Shown: one piece after another, positions 53,866 through 63,935 of the stretch
Layout: each line of letters begins with the position of its first letter
How positions within the stretch are numbered: the first letter of the stretch is position 1
Assembly (NCBI GenBank): GCA_963800975.1
Contig: CAWDDB010000020.1
Span: 124,001 to 188,000 of the forward strand
Source of the DNA: JALYGY01 sp963800975
Lineage (GTDB): Bacteria > Actinomycetota > Rubrobacteria > Rubrobacterales > Rubrobacteraceae
Direction of reading: 5' to 3'
Length of the DNA: 64,000 bases
Translations under genes and position numbers: made by a program
Notes under the pieces: generated by a model
The model's database searches: none
Told to the model about the DNA's origin: nothing
What the model saw: the letters and a program-made list of their open reading frames with translations, nothing else

Positions 53866-54636
53866 ATGGGGGAAGGTCGGAACAGAACTCGGAAGGGAGG
53901 CAAGACCTACGAGCGCATAATCCAGCACATTCGGGGCGAGATCTCCTCCAGGAAGCTGCGTCCTGGCGACAGGCTGCCGCCGGAGGCGGATCTCGCGCGT
54001 TCCCTCAGCGTCAGCCGGCCGACCGTGCGGGAGGCGCTCAAGGTGCTGGAGTCGCAGAACGTTCTGCGAAGCTCGACGGGTCCCACGGGCGGGACGTTCG
54101 TCCAGGCCATAGACGGGACGGGCGTGGCGGAGTACCTCAAGGACTCCATATCCTTACTGCTCGACGTGGACGAGCTTACGCTCGAGGAGTTGTGGGAGAT
54201 AAGGGAAGTCACGGACGTTCCGGCTGCGAAGCTGGCCGCCATCCGGCGCACGGAGCAGGATCTGTTCGTGATCGAGAGGACGCTGGAGATGGACGAGGGC
54301 AAGGAGGGCGTCGCCATAATCTCGGACATCTCCTTCCACAGGGCTATCGCGGAAGCCTCCGGGAACAGGATGTTGGGCGTGTTCGCGGGTTCGATACACA
54401 TGACCTTGAGGACGCTGGCCGAAGGCTACGCCATACCGGAGGACGTCCTGCCCGAGGTCAAGCGGATCTCGCAGGAACAGCATCGCCTTATCTACGAGGC
54501 CATCTCCGAGAAGGACCGGGATCTGGCCGCCTCCAGGATGCGCGAGCACCTGCAACTATCTCACGAGGTCTACGAACAGGCCATGCCAAGAGGACGCCCT
54601 GGAAGCATAGGCATGCAACCCCAGGCTGGCTCATGA
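53866..54636 (+). CDS. FadR/GntR family transcriptional regulator (FCD domain)
   Basis: A 256-aa regulator. The GntR winged helix covers about 15-80 (LRPGDRLPPEADLARSLSVS, RPTVREALKVLESQNVL) and the all-helical FCD ligand domain covers 95-235, with metal/ligand His in DISFHRAIAEASGN (about 160) and EQHRLIYEAI (about 205). These proteins respond to small organic acids. ATG with GAAGGGAG upstream. It overlaps a small membrane-protein gene by 4 bases and is divergent from the MFS gene. Confidence 0.92.
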   Translation: MGEGRNRTRKGGKTYERIIQHIRGEISSRKLRPGDRLPPEADLARSLSVSRPTVREALKVLESQNVLRSSTGPTGGTFVQAIDGTGVAEYLKDSISLLLDVDELTLEELWEIREVTDVPAAKLAAIRRTEQDLFVIERTLEMDEGKEGVAIISDISFHRAIAEASGNRMLGVFAGSIHMTLRTLAEGYAIPEDVLPEVKRISQEQHRLIYEAISEKDRDLAASRMREHLQLSHEVYEQAMPRGRPGSIGMQPQAGS

Positions 54637-54959
54637 AAGAGCTGGTGTCCTCCGCTCTCGCGTTCACCCTGTGGCCACTACTGTCCCTCGCGATTTTGGG
54701 ACTATGGATCTCGGCCTCACTGGACATCGCGCGCTACAGACACGCCCGGGCGTTCACCAACGCAAAGTTGCTTTACATGGTCGCCCTGGTCTCCGTAGTC
54801 GCGGTCATCGCCATTGCCGGCATCGGCGCCGTCTTCGGTGGCCAGTGGTCCGAAGCCATATCCAGCCCACCCTCGGCCGAGCCCCAGGCCGAAAAGCAGG
54901 ATGAGACCCCAGCGCGAGCCTACATCTTCAGCTTCGGCCTGGAGCACGCATCGTTCTAG
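54633..54959 (+). CDS. small two-helix membrane protein coupled to the FadR regulator
   Basis: A 108-aa protein with two hydrophobic segments (LAFTLWPLLSLAILGLWI about 8-25; LLYMVALVSVVAVIAIAGIG about 46-65) and a Pro/Glu-rich tail. No family is recognised. The start overlaps the regulator stop (ATGA), so the two are made together. It may sense or anchor something for the regulator. Confidence 0.6.
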   Translation: MKELVSSALAFTLWPLLSLAILGLWISASLDIARYRHARAFTNAKLLYMVALVSVVAVIAIAGIGAVFGGQWSEAISSPPSAEPQAEKQDETPARAYIFSFGLEHASF

Positions 54960-54970
54960 CTAGCGGTTGT

Positions 54971-55670
54971 GTGTTGAAAGCCTACTCGGAAGATCTGCGC
55001 GAGAAGATCCTCGAAGCGGTGGAGAGGGGGATGCGTAAGAGCGAGGCCGCTAGGACCTTCGGGGTGAGCCGCTCCTCGGTGAAACGCTACGCGGCGGCTC
55101 GCCGGGAAGGCAGGTCGCTCACTCCGAAGAAGCATCCTGGGCTCGAGACCGAAGATCGACGAGAGGGCCAGGAAGCTGCTGGAGGCCGACGTGGAAGAGA
55201 GGCCCGCCGCGACGCTCAAGGACAGGTGCCGCTTCTGGAAGGGGTGGCGGGGGTTTCGGTGAGCGAGTCGACCCTCAGCAGGCTCTTGAGGAAGATGGGC
55301 TTCAGCCCAAAAGAACGGAGCGTGGTTGCGAGCGAGAGAGACGAGTTCTTGAGGGCGGCATGGCGTGCGCTCGTGGTCTGGCAGGCTGGACGGCGAGGCG
55401 CTTCGTGTTCGTGGACGAGATGCTCCACGAACACCTCGCTCTCGCCGATCTACGGGTGGTCGCGCAGGGGCACGACGGGTGCGCTTCGAGGTGCCGCGCA
55501 ACTGGGGCAAGAACGTCACGCTGCTCTCGAGCATGACGCTAGAGGGGATGGGGCCGTCGCTGGCGGTGGAGGGACCGACCACCCGACGGAGGTCTTCGAG
55601 GCCTACGTGGAGCAGGGTCCTCGCTCCGGAGACTGCGTGCCGGGACAGATAGTGGTGATGGAAGCCTTCG
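54971..55670 (+). mobile_element. IS630-family transposase remnant
   Basis: The first 57 residues (LKAYSEDLREKILEAVERGM, EAARTFGVSRSSVKRYAAAR) are an intact IS630 N-terminal HTH. The rest is scattered over three frames: IDERARKLLEADVEERPAAT, RRFVFVDEM with the first catalytic Asp, TSLSPIYGW, VTLLSSMTLEGMGPSLAVEG, then GQIVVM, where the second Asp should follow but the sequence diverges. The 3' part with the final Glu is gone. At least four frameshifts. No terminal inverted repeats are evident. Confidence 0.82.
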
Positions 55671-55733
55671 GCTGTGTGTTCTTGCTGAACGCTGACCGCA
55701 TCGTCAATCAGGGGCACCTCTTTGAGAACTCTT

Positions 55734-56615
55734 CTAGCTCCTCCTGGCGAGATACACCCCGAGGAGGATGATCACACCTCCCACGATCTGCTCGACCCCG
55801 AGTACCTCGTCAAAGAAGATGATGCCAGAGGCGACGCCCGTCGCGGTGATCAGGTACTGGTAGACGAGTACCCGGTTGGCCCCGATGCGGGAGACGCCGG
55901 TCTGCCAGGCCGAGAAGGAGAAAGCTGTGGCCAGGACGGCCGAGAAGGCCACGGCCGCCCACGCCCCGGCCCCGACGCTCTCCCACTCCAGCCCTGCGAG
56001 GTAAGGCGAAGAGAGCACCAGCACGACAAGTCCCCCGAAGAGCAGGGAGTAGGTCGCCACCGTCAGCGGCGAGTGACGCTCCAGCACGGGCATCGAGAGC
56101 ACGGTGTAGCTCCCGAACGCCATCGCCGCCAGGAGCACGAGAAGATCCCCTGCCAGGCTCGTCCCCTCGGCCCCGAAGCCCTCGTAGAAGACGATGCCGA
56201 CGCCGAGGATCGAGAGCCCCACCCCCGCTATGCCCCTCCACGCGGGGCTCTCCAGACCGAGCAGCAGTCCTAGCAGGAGCCCCCAGACCGGAGCCGTAGC
56301 AAAGATGAGACCGGTGTTGGCGGCGCTCGTCATGCTCACGCCGAAGGTGAAGGCCGTCTGTCCGATCGCCACCCCGAGGCACCCCAGGGCTGCCACGGGC
56401 AGAAGGTCCTTCGGTTTGAGCCTGTCCGCCGGTCCCAGGAGGCGGAGGAGGCAGATCATCAATACGCCGCCCGCGGTGAAACGAATGGCCACGATGAGCA
56501 GCGGGGGCAAGAACTCTGCGGCGTACTTCGTCGCAGCGTAGTTCGCGCCCCAGAAGACGGCGGCCAGCACCAGAGAAATCTCCGTAAAGATGGCCGCCGC
56601 CTTCAGATCCGTCAC
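55734..56615 (-). CDS. EamA/DMT family transporter
   Basis: A 293-aa, ten-helix drug/metabolite transporter with two EamA repeats (about 8-140 and 150-290); VFWGANYAATKYAAEFLPPL and the later AWQTGVSRIGANRVLVYQYL are typical. The GTG at 56615 gives the normal N-terminus; the longer frame is Arg-rich shadow sequence. It is the last gene of the hydantoinase operon (68 bases after DUF917) and may export an end product or amino acid. Confidence 0.87.
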   Translation of the reverse strand: MTDLKAAAIFTEISLVLAAVFWGANYAATKYAAEFLPPLLIVAIRFTAGGVLMICLLRLLGPADRLKPKDLLPVAALGCLGVAIGQTAFTFGVSMTSAANTGLIFATAPVWGLLLGLLLGLESPAWRGIAGVGLSILGVGIVFYEGFGAEGTSLAGDLLVLLAAMAFGSYTVLSMPVLERHSPLTVATYSLLFGGLVVLVLSSPYLAGLEWESVGAGAWAAVAFSAVLATAFSFSAWQTGVSRIGANRVLVYQYLITATGVASGIIFFDEVLGVEQIVGGVIILLGVYLARRS

Positions 56616-56683
56616 GAGGTGAGATTGTACGCCCGGACCGCGACGGGCACACACGATGTCCACCTCGACCGCGCTGTTCACCC

Positions 56684-57844
56684 CTACGGTGAGAGGTCGA
56701 GGCATCCCTCCTTCTCGGCGGGGACGCCGTGGGTCCTGTAGTAGTCGGCGAAACGTCGCTCCAGGGGAACGAAGTCCAGGTCCTCGTAGCCAAACGCCGC
56801 GGGTCCCCACACGCGTAGCGCTTCCTGTGAACGCATGATCTCTGGCGTGGGGATGCCGATTGCGGTCACGCGCTGGCCGTATCGCAGACGCTCGGTCGTG
56901 ACGGCGGTCGCTCGTTCGCTGTCAAGGAGGCAGATGAGGTCGGGGACGCTCGCCACCGTCTCTCCGTCCCGGATCGCCACCAGGTTCTCGTTCTGGAACC
57001 GCACCTCCAGGGTGCTCCCGTCGTCGGAGCCGAGCCCTTGCAGGACGGCGCGGCCCACGGCGAAGCCCTCGCGGGTGCGGCGTTCGACGTCGGCGACCTT
57101 GCCCTCGAAGAGCGGTATGCCCCGGCCGTAGATGGTGTCCCGGGTCGCCGCGCACACGGCCTCTACGGGATGGACCCCGGCCCTGTGCGCCCCCACGACG
57201 GCCTCCCCGATGGCGATCCCCATGGAGATCGTGCCCCGGATGGCGGTGCGCTTGAACTCGGCCCCGCTCATGGGGTAGTCGACGAGCATGGCGTGCCCGC
57301 CCATGCGGATGGTCACGCCGCGCGCGATCCACTCTAGCTGAAAGTTGTCTTGCGTCTCTATGGTGACCACGGCGCCGCGCTCGTCCGCGACGACGGCGGG
57401 GGTACCGGAGACGCCGTAGACGTGGAAGGTCTCCATCTGTAGCTCCGGAAAGGCTCGGCCCATACCGTCGCCGTCGACCACCGGGAGCCCCGCCCGCGCG
57501 GCCGCGACGAAGGGGATCTGGGAGTTCACCCCGCCGCATTCTATGGGGGACGTGGCGTCGGCTTTGCGTCCCAGCCTGCGCTCGGCGGCGCGGAGCGCAC
57601 GAACGGCCTCCATCCCCTCTGGCACCTTCTCGACCATCACGGTAGGCGCGCCCATCATCGCCGTCGGGAGCACCAGCGCCTCGTCGTCTAGCTCGTCGGG
57701 GTCCATGAGCCGGACCGGGCCCTCTTCCTGCATGGCCTGCTGGGCCATGACCTTCCCGATAAACGGGTCTCCGCCTCCCCCGGTGCCGAGGATGGCGGCG
57801 CCGACGGCTAGGAGGTCCAGGTCCCCGGCCGTGACCTCCCTCAT
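56684..57844 (-). CDS. DUF917 family protein (copy A)
   Basis: A 386-aa protein. It opens with LLAVGAAILGTGGGGDPFIG (about 9-28), then VDGDGMGRAFPELQMETF (about 124-141) and FEGKVADVERRTREGFAVG (about 247-265), the DUF917 hallmarks. The family commonly neighbours hydantoinase/oxoprolinase subunits, and its function is unknown. It overlaps HyuA by 4 bases and is a paralogue of copy B on the other side of HyuA. Confidence 0.85.
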   Translation of the reverse strand: MREVTAGDLDLLAVGAAILGTGGGGDPFIGKVMAQQAMQEEGPVRLMDPDELDDEALVLPTAMMGAPTVMVEKVPEGMEAVRALRAAERRLGRKADATSPIECGGVNSQIPFVAAARAGLPVVDGDGMGRAFPELQMETFHVYGVSGTPAVVADERGAVVTIETQDNFQLEWIARGVTIRMGGHAMLVDYPMSGAEFKRTAIRGTISMGIAIGEAVVGAHRAGVHPVEAVCAATRDTIYGRGIPLFEGKVADVERRTREGFAVGRAVLQGLGSDDGSTLEVRFQNENLVAIRDGETVASVPDLICLLDSERATAVTTERLRYGQRVTAIGIPTPEIMRSQEALRVWGPAAFGYEDLDFVPLERRFADYYRTHGVPAEKEGCLDLSP

Positions 57845-59406
57845 GTCTCCGCCCGGTAGCTCCGGAGCCGGCCCGCCGCCTTGACCTTTACCCTAACGGC
57901 GTTGCCTGGGAGGTACGCCAGCGGCACCTCTTCGACCTCGACGACCTCGAGGCTGTTCTCGTCCGCCCCGGCGCGGACGGCCTCCTCGAAGGCGGTCCGG
58001 CGCGCCTCCTCCATGACCTCATCCCTGGAGCGCTCCGCGAGCGAGAAGACCCTGTCTATGGTTCCCGACACCTGGGCTATGGCCGCCCCGACGGCGTTGG
58101 CCACCTCGTAGTGTTCCGGCTTGTGCACCTTCGAAACCCCGGGTAGCTTCTCGGGCAGGAGTATGCTGCCGCCGCCGACCGCGATCACGGGCACCTCCTC
58201 GGCGCTGGTTTTCATCCGGTCGACCGCCTCCTCGAACATCGCGGCGCCGCGCTCGTAGGCCGCATCGACAATCTCCCGCGCCGCGCCTACCCGGTCCCGC
58301 TCCCCGACGTCGGCCATGCCCCTCGCGACGGCGACGTCCGTCATGGTCAGCGTCGAACCGCCGAAGCAGAGCGCCTCCTCGGTTATGGCGTAGCCGACGC
58401 TGTCAGGGCCGACGCGCACCGCTCCTTCTGGCCCGTCCTGACGCACGATGGAGCCGCCGCCGAGGCCAACCGAGAACAGGTCGGGCATCCGGAAGTTCGT
58501 CTGCACGCCCCCGATCTCGACGGCGACGGCAGACTCGCGCGGGAAGCCAGCGCCAAGGACGCCGACGTCGGTCGAGGTTCCGCCCACGTCAACCACCACG
58601 GCGTCGCCCATGCCGGAGAGGAAGGCGGCCCCGCGGATGCTGTTTGTGGGCCCGCAGGCGATGGTCAGGATGGGGTAGCGCAGCGCGTAGTCCAGGGCCA
58701 TCAGGGTGCCGTCGTTCTGGGAGAGGAAGAGGTGGGCGGCTATGCCGAGCCGCTCCAACGCTCCCCGAAAGGCGCCGACCACGCGGCTGGCAACCGGGGT
58801 GACGGCGGCGTTGAGCACGGTGGCGTTCTCGCGCTCCAGAAGGCCGATGCTGCCGATCTCGGACGAGACGGAGACGGGGATTTCCTCGCCGGCCTCCTCG
58901 GCGACGATCTCGGCCGTCCTGCGCTCGTCGTCGCTCTTGACCGGCGAGAAGACGGACGAGACGGCGAAGACCTCGACCCCTTCCTTCATCTCCCTCACCG
59001 CGCCGCGCACGGCGGCCTCGTCGAAACGGGAGATGGGCCGCCCGTCGTACTCCACGCCGCCGGGCAGGATCTCCGCCGGACCCTCGACGCCGGCGCGCAG
59101 GTCCTCGGGCCACGCGGCCAGGGGTCTTATGGCCTGCGTCGCCGGGGCGCCGAGCCTGAGGATGCCAACGCGGGCGAGGCCCCTGCGCTCGATTATGGCG
59201 TTCGTCACCTGGGTCGTGCCTAGCATGGCGTGGGTTATGTCTGCTGGATCCACGCCCGCGTCGCGCACGACCCGAGCGACGACGTGTTCGATGCCGGATA
59301 TGACGTCGTCGGTATCCGGGGTCTTGCCCTTGGCCAGAAGGCGGTCGTCCTCGTCGAGGATTACGGCGTCGGTGTTCGTGCCTCCCACGTCGATGCCCAA
59401 TCGCAT
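57841..59406 (-). CDS. hyuA: hydantoinase/oxoprolinase subunit A
   Basis: A 521-aa ATP-dependent hydantoinase A protein. The N-terminal ASKHA motif is LGIDVGGTNTDAVILDEDD (residues 3-21), the junction element GTTQVTNAIIERR is near 77, the phosphate-2 motif VVVDVGGTSTDVGVL is near 277 and GGGSIVRQDGP follows. The ATG at 59406 overlaps the upstream DUF917 stop (TGATG). It would cleave a hydantoin or oxoproline ring together with subunit B, encoded 2 kb upstream. Confidence 0.88.
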   Translation of the reverse strand: MRLGIDVGGTNTDAVILDEDDRLLAKGKTPDTDDVISGIEHVVARVVRDAGVDPADITHAMLGTTQVTNAIIERRGLARVGILRLGAPATQAIRPLAAWPEDLRAGVEGPAEILPGGVEYDGRPISRFDEAAVRGAVREMKEGVEVFAVSSVFSPVKSDDERRTAEIVAEEAGEEIPVSVSSEIGSIGLLERENATVLNAAVTPVASRVVGAFRGALERLGIAAHLFLSQNDGTLMALDYALRYPILTIACGPTNSIRGAAFLSGMGDAVVVDVGGTSTDVGVLGAGFPRESAVAVEIGGVQTNFRMPDLFSVGLGGGSIVRQDGPEGAVRVGPDSVGYAITEEALCFGGSTLTMTDVAVARGMADVGERDRVGAAREIVDAAYERGAAMFEEAVDRMKTSAEEVPVIAVGGGSILLPEKLPGVSKVHKPEHYEVANAVGAAIAQVSGTIDRVFSLAERSRDEVMEEARRTAFEEAVRAGADENSLEVVEVEEVPLAYLPGNAVRVKVKAAGRLRSYRAET

Positions 59407-60491
59407 CAGGTCCTTACCTCCTCGAGGGGCGAGTACTCGAACCGGTATCCGAAGTAGCCAGGGCCGACCACCTCGAGGGCCTCGGGCTCGCGCCAGATCC
59501 GGGGACACGGCATGCCGATCACCTCGACGCGCTGCCCATACGAGATGCCCTCCGTGGTCACGGGGGCGTGGGAGTCCGCGTCGAGCACCGTGATCAGGTC
59601 CGGCACGGTAGCGACCGGCTGCCCGTCGCGCAGCGCCACCAGGTGCTCGTTCTGGAACTCGAGCTCGAGCGACGAGCCCGCGTCGTCCCCAAGACCTTCA
59701 AACTTCGCGGTCCCGCGGGCGAAGCCCTCGACCGTCCTGCGCTCGACGTCTATAACCTTGCCGCGGAACAGCAGCCGACCCGAGGTCATCTGGAGCAATG
59801 AGTCGAGGCCGTCGCCGCGGGCGGTGCGGATCTTCTCTCCTATGCTCACGGCCTGGCTCATGGTTCCGGGGATGGTGGAAGATGCGGCTCTCTCCGCGGT
59901 CATGGGGTAAAGGGCGATGATCGCGGATCCCCCCATGGCGACCGTGGCCGTGCGGCTGAGGCGCTCGGTCCAGGCGTTGTCCACGGTCTCGAGCAGCGTC
60001 AGGTTGCCCTTCTCGTCGGCGAGGGCCATGGGCGTCGCCGAGACGCCCCGCACGCTCATCGAGCACTGCGGGATCTCCGGGAATGCGCGCCCCATCCCGT
60101 CGGCGTCGAGCAGGGGCAGCCCTAGCTCGGCCGCCGCGACCACCGGGATGGTCGAGTTGATGCCCCCGGCCTCCACGGACATGAGCGCCGCCGCCTCCCG
60201 GCCAAGCCTGCCCTCGACGGCGCGCACGACCCTCCCGAGCTCGGCCCCGTTCGGAACCTTCTCGACGAGGACCGTGGGCGCCCCCATCATGGCTACCGGC
60301 AGCACCAGCTCCCCCGCCGGCAGCTCCTCCGCGTCGACCAGCCTCACGGGGCCGTGTTGCTCGATGGCCTGGCTGGCCATCAGCTTGCCGAGGTAGGGGT
60401 CTCCCCCGCCCCCCGTGCCAAGCACGGTGGCGCCCACGGCAAGGTCCTCCAGGGTCTCTACGTCGATGCTTCGCACTCGTTGGCCGGCCAC
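59406..60491 (-). CDS. DUF917 family protein (copy B)
   Basis: A 361-aa protein with the same landmarks as copy A: LAVGATVLGTGGGGDPYLGK, LDADGMGRAFPEIPQCSM, FRGKVIDVERRTVEGFARGT. The order and spacing are conserved but the N-terminus and C-terminus differ, so this looks like an old duplication. It is 4 bases downstream of the permease gene. The two copies probably form a complex or act on related intermediates. Confidence 0.85.
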   Translation of the reverse strand: MAGQRVRSIDVETLEDLAVGATVLGTGGGGDPYLGKLMASQAIEQHGPVRLVDAEELPAGELVLPVAMMGAPTVLVEKVPNGAELGRVVRAVEGRLGREAAALMSVEAGGINSTIPVVAAAELGLPLLDADGMGRAFPEIPQCSMSVRGVSATPMALADEKGNLTLLETVDNAWTERLSRTATVAMGGSAIIALYPMTAERAASSTIPGTMSQAVSIGEKIRTARGDGLDSLLQMTSGRLLFRGKVIDVERRTVEGFARGTAKFEGLGDDAGSSLELEFQNEHLVALRDGQPVATVPDLITVLDADSHAPVTTEGISYGQRVEVIGMPCPRIWREPEALEVVGPGYFGYRFEYSPLEEVRT

Positions 60492-60495
60492 GGCG

Positions 60496-61843
60496 TCAGG
60501 TCGTCGTCTCGGCGAACACGACCCGGTCCCGGTGCTGCACGGCCGCGATGACCTTCATCACCACGTAGTAGACGACGGCGGCGCAGATCAGGGAATTCAG
60601 CGCCGGGATGCCCCACTGGACCGTGTAGCCGACTATCGAGGCCGCGACCCACGCGACGATGGTCACGGGGTTCAGCTGCTCCTGCCGCGCCGGCAACGAG
60701 CCAGTACGGCGGCTCTCCGCGAGCTCCTCGCGGTGGCGGCGCAGCACGAAATAGTCGACGACCATGATGCCGGCTATCGGGGGCACGATCACGCCGAGGG
60801 CCGTGAGGAAGGGGATGAACTGCTCCAGGATGCCGACGGCCGAGAGGAACGTGCCGAGCACGCCCACGAAGATCGTGATGATCGCGCGGTTCATCCGCCT
60901 GCCGAAGATGGTGTCGATGGAGTTCACGAAGCCCAGGGAGGAAGAGTAGAGGTTCCAGTCGTTGATCTTCAAGCGTCGCCGCGACCAGGATGATCGTCCC
61001 GATAAACCCGCTGGTGGAGGTCACGATCTCTATCACGTCCTGGCTCTTGAGCGCGTGGGCGAGCAGAACCCCGATCAGGCCTATCGTGTACTCGCCGAGC
61101 GTGATGCCGACGACGGTCTGCTTGATCACATCGGCCACGGAGCGGTTGAAGCGCGTCATGTCCGGCGTTATGACCGCCCCGACGATAAAGCCGCCGGCGA
61201 CTATGGTGGTGCCAGCCGCGAGGCTGAGCGTCTCGCCCGGAGGAGCCGAGGTGACCAGCTCGCCCAGCCGGTATTGGAGCAGGGCGTTGGTTATGGAGTA
61301 GCCGGCGAGCAGGAGGAACGCCGGGACGGTGATGTAGGCGACCCAGGCCATCGAGAGGAAGCCGTAGACCACGACGGCGGTGACCGCGGCCCCCGTTATG
61401 ATCGACCAGGCCCAGACGGGTATGCCGCCCACCAGCGAGTACACGCCCTCGGCGAAGACGGCGTTCTGCACGCCGAACCAGCCGATAAGGCTGACCGCGA
61501 AGACAAGCCCGATGATGCTCGACCCGTAGCGCCCGAACCCGGTCCACCTGCTCAGCACCGAGGTGCTCAGGCCCTCGCGCATGCCGGCGATCCCGATCAG
61601 GATCGCGACGACCTCAAGGATAACGGCCCCGAGGGTCAGGGCGAGAAAGGCGTTCCAGAAGGTCATCCCGAAGCCGAGCGTTGCGCCAAGCAGGAACTGC
61701 GACAGCGCCGAGAGCTGCCCGAAGCGTTGGACGGCCACGGTTACCCAGGAATACCTCTCCGACTCGGGAACCCTGGACAACGAGTAGTCGTCGTGACCGA
61801 TATCTACCGAGTGGCCGACCTCGGCGTTGGATCTCTCTGACAC
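60496..61843 (-). CDS. NCS1 family cytosine/purine/hydantoin permease, frameshifted
   Basis: About 448 aa and 12 membrane segments. The N-terminal part (FGQLSALSQFLLGATLGFGM, GFGRYGSSIIGLVFAVSLIG) resembles CodB-type NCS1 carriers. One base is gained near 60971; the frame then resumes at KINDWNLYSSSLGFVNSI, a characteristic NCS1 motif, and ends VVFAETTT. It is likely to import the hydantoin, allantoin or nucleobase-like substrate of the HyuA/HyuB operon. Confidence 0.85.
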
Positions 61844-62175
61844 GCTCTCCTCCCTACGCTAGATCGCGCAACTCATATATTCGTTCCTCGAACACGCGCG
61901 AAGCTAACCTCCGGCGATGTTGGGACCAACGAGGAACTTCAAGATTCTTGGCGCCGCGATGGTGAAGACCTCGACGATCCAGGTCCAGTTACTCGATCGC
62001 CCACCCAAGCCGCGAATAAGTGCTCACGCGGACCTATGTTTACTGACGCCATAACCCGAAACCGCCACTGACAAACCCACCAGCACCTACCCGTTGCTCG
62101 ACCGTCTGGGCGGGGTCATGCGCACACCTCCCTTCTATGCAACGAGACGTCTCTCGTGGTCGGCGGAGAACTCCC
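61844..62175. other. 332-base gap between the permease and HyuB
   Basis: No gene is visible on either strand. The part next to the permease contains AT-rich CATATATTCG words and GGAGGAGAG, the permease SD. The rest has no clear repeat. The gap splits the hydantoinase operon and may carry a second promoter. Confidence 0.4.
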
Positions 62176-63933
62176 TCACGAGGCGCCCCCCCTCATCTCC
62201 CGGCGGCGCCCCTCGGTCGCATCGGTCTCCACCTGTAAGTCGTCGCCGAAAACGACGCCGTAGTCGCGCTCCGCGCCCTCCCGCGTCACGAAGCCCGCGA
62301 GCACGTCGCGGCGGACGTGGTCGGGGCGCGCTCGAGCGGGTCGCCGTAACCGCCTCCGCCGCCCGTGTAGGTTGTGACGACGTCCCCGGCGTTGAGCGGG
62401 AGGTTGTTGATCTTGAGCAGGCTCTGCTCCCCTTCGCCGCTCTCGACAACGACCTCGGGTCCCGTGGCGTGGTGTCCGCCCTCGAGGCCCCAGGCCGGAG
62501 TGCGGGAGCGCTCGAACCATAAGTAGAGGCTGCAGTCCGTCTGCAAACGGTACTCGCGGAATAGACCGCAGCCGCCGCGCGTGCGGCCAGGACCGCCGGA
62601 GTCGGGACGGAACCCGTAGCGGCCGAGCCTCACAGGGTACTTGGTCTCGTAGACCTCCACGGGGATGTCCTTGAAGCCGCCGTTCACGTTGTTGATGAGG
62701 CCGTCCTGGCCGTCGCCGCTCTGCGAAGGCCCCCCAGCCGCCGGGCGTCGGCTCGAGCGCGAGGAACGGGCGCGTCAGTCCTCGGATCCAGGCCGGCGAG
62801 GTCGAGATCACCATCGAGTCGCCGTAGTGGGCTCCCGCGACCTCTCCCGGCATCACCGGGGAGAGCGCCTTGACGATCAGGTCGATAAGCAGGCCGAGCG
62901 GCGTGAAGTACCAGCCGCAAGGCGCAGGGCTCCTCGGCGGCCAGGATGGACTTCTCGGGGACGCGCACGGTCAGCGTCGGGAACGTGCCGCCGTCCACGG
63001 GCCTATCCGGGTTTATGAGCAGCTTGTAGGCGACCCTCGCTGCGGAGATGGTCTGCGCCTCCCCGCAATTGACCGGCCCCGAGGCGGCCTCGGAGGTGCC
63101 CTCGAGGTCCACGGTCATCTCGTCGCCCGAGACCTCGACGCGGACCCTCACCCACACGGGCTCGTCGCCGATGCCGTCGTTGTCCAGGCAGCCCTCGGCG
63201 GCGTAGGTGCCGTCTGGCAGGGCGGCGACGGCCTCGCGGTCAAGCTGGGCAGACTGGCGCGAAGATCTCCTCCTCGCGGCCCGGATGGCGTCCATGCCGA
63301 AGCGGTCGGCTATGACCCTGAAGCGCTCCTCGCCCGTGAAGCAAGCCGAGACCTGGGAGTTCATGTCCCCGACCAGGGAGTAGCCGAACCGGCTGTTGCG
63401 CCTGAGCAGGTCGACGACGTCCTGCGCGCTGCTCGTAGCCAGCGTATATCCTGGTCGGGCCCCAGCGGAAGCCCTCCTGGTAGATCTCGGTCGAGTCCAT
63501 CGGCGTGCCGGGGTCCTTGGCTCCTACATCTAGCCAGTGGGCCTCGCGTCGCGGAGAAGCCGACGAGCTCGTCGCTCGTAGAAGATCGGGGAGAAGATGG
63601 TGAAGTCGTTGAGGTGCGTGCCCTGCGAGGTAGGGATCGTTCATGTAAGAAGACGTCGCCGGGACCGAACGCCTCCTGCCCGAACCTCTCGCATGGCCAG
63701 CTTCACGCACAACCTCGAGGTTGCCGAGGAAGATGGGAAGGCCGGAGGACTGACCGAGGACGTCGCCGTCCTCGTCTAGCAGGCGCCACCGAGCAGTCTT
63801 TGCCCTCGTAGATGATCGGGGTGTAGGCCGACCGTATCAGGGTGGCGTTCATGTCCTGGGCGCAGCGAGATGAAGAGAGTTCCTTATGATCTCGGTGGTC
63901 GACGGGATCGATGGTTCCCTTTGCCTCGGCCAC
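62176..63933 (-). pseudogene. hyuB: hydantoinase/oxoprolinase subunit B, shattered by frameshifts
   Basis: The full span (about 586 codons) matches the normal HyuB length. Recognisable pieces in different frames, N to C: AQDMNATLIRSAYTPIIYEG KDCS, SSGLPIFLGNLE, SQVSACFTGEERF, GCLDNDGIGDEPVWVRV, GTSEAASGPVNCGEAQTI, NGGFKDIPVEVYETKYPVR, PDSGGPGRTRGGCG and TTYTGGGGGYGDPLERAP. I count roughly eight or more breaks. The GTG at 63933 begins MAEAKGTIDPV. The break density rises to the right, which suggests poor sequence quality at a contig end. Confidence 0.78.
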
Positions 63934-63935
63934 GT

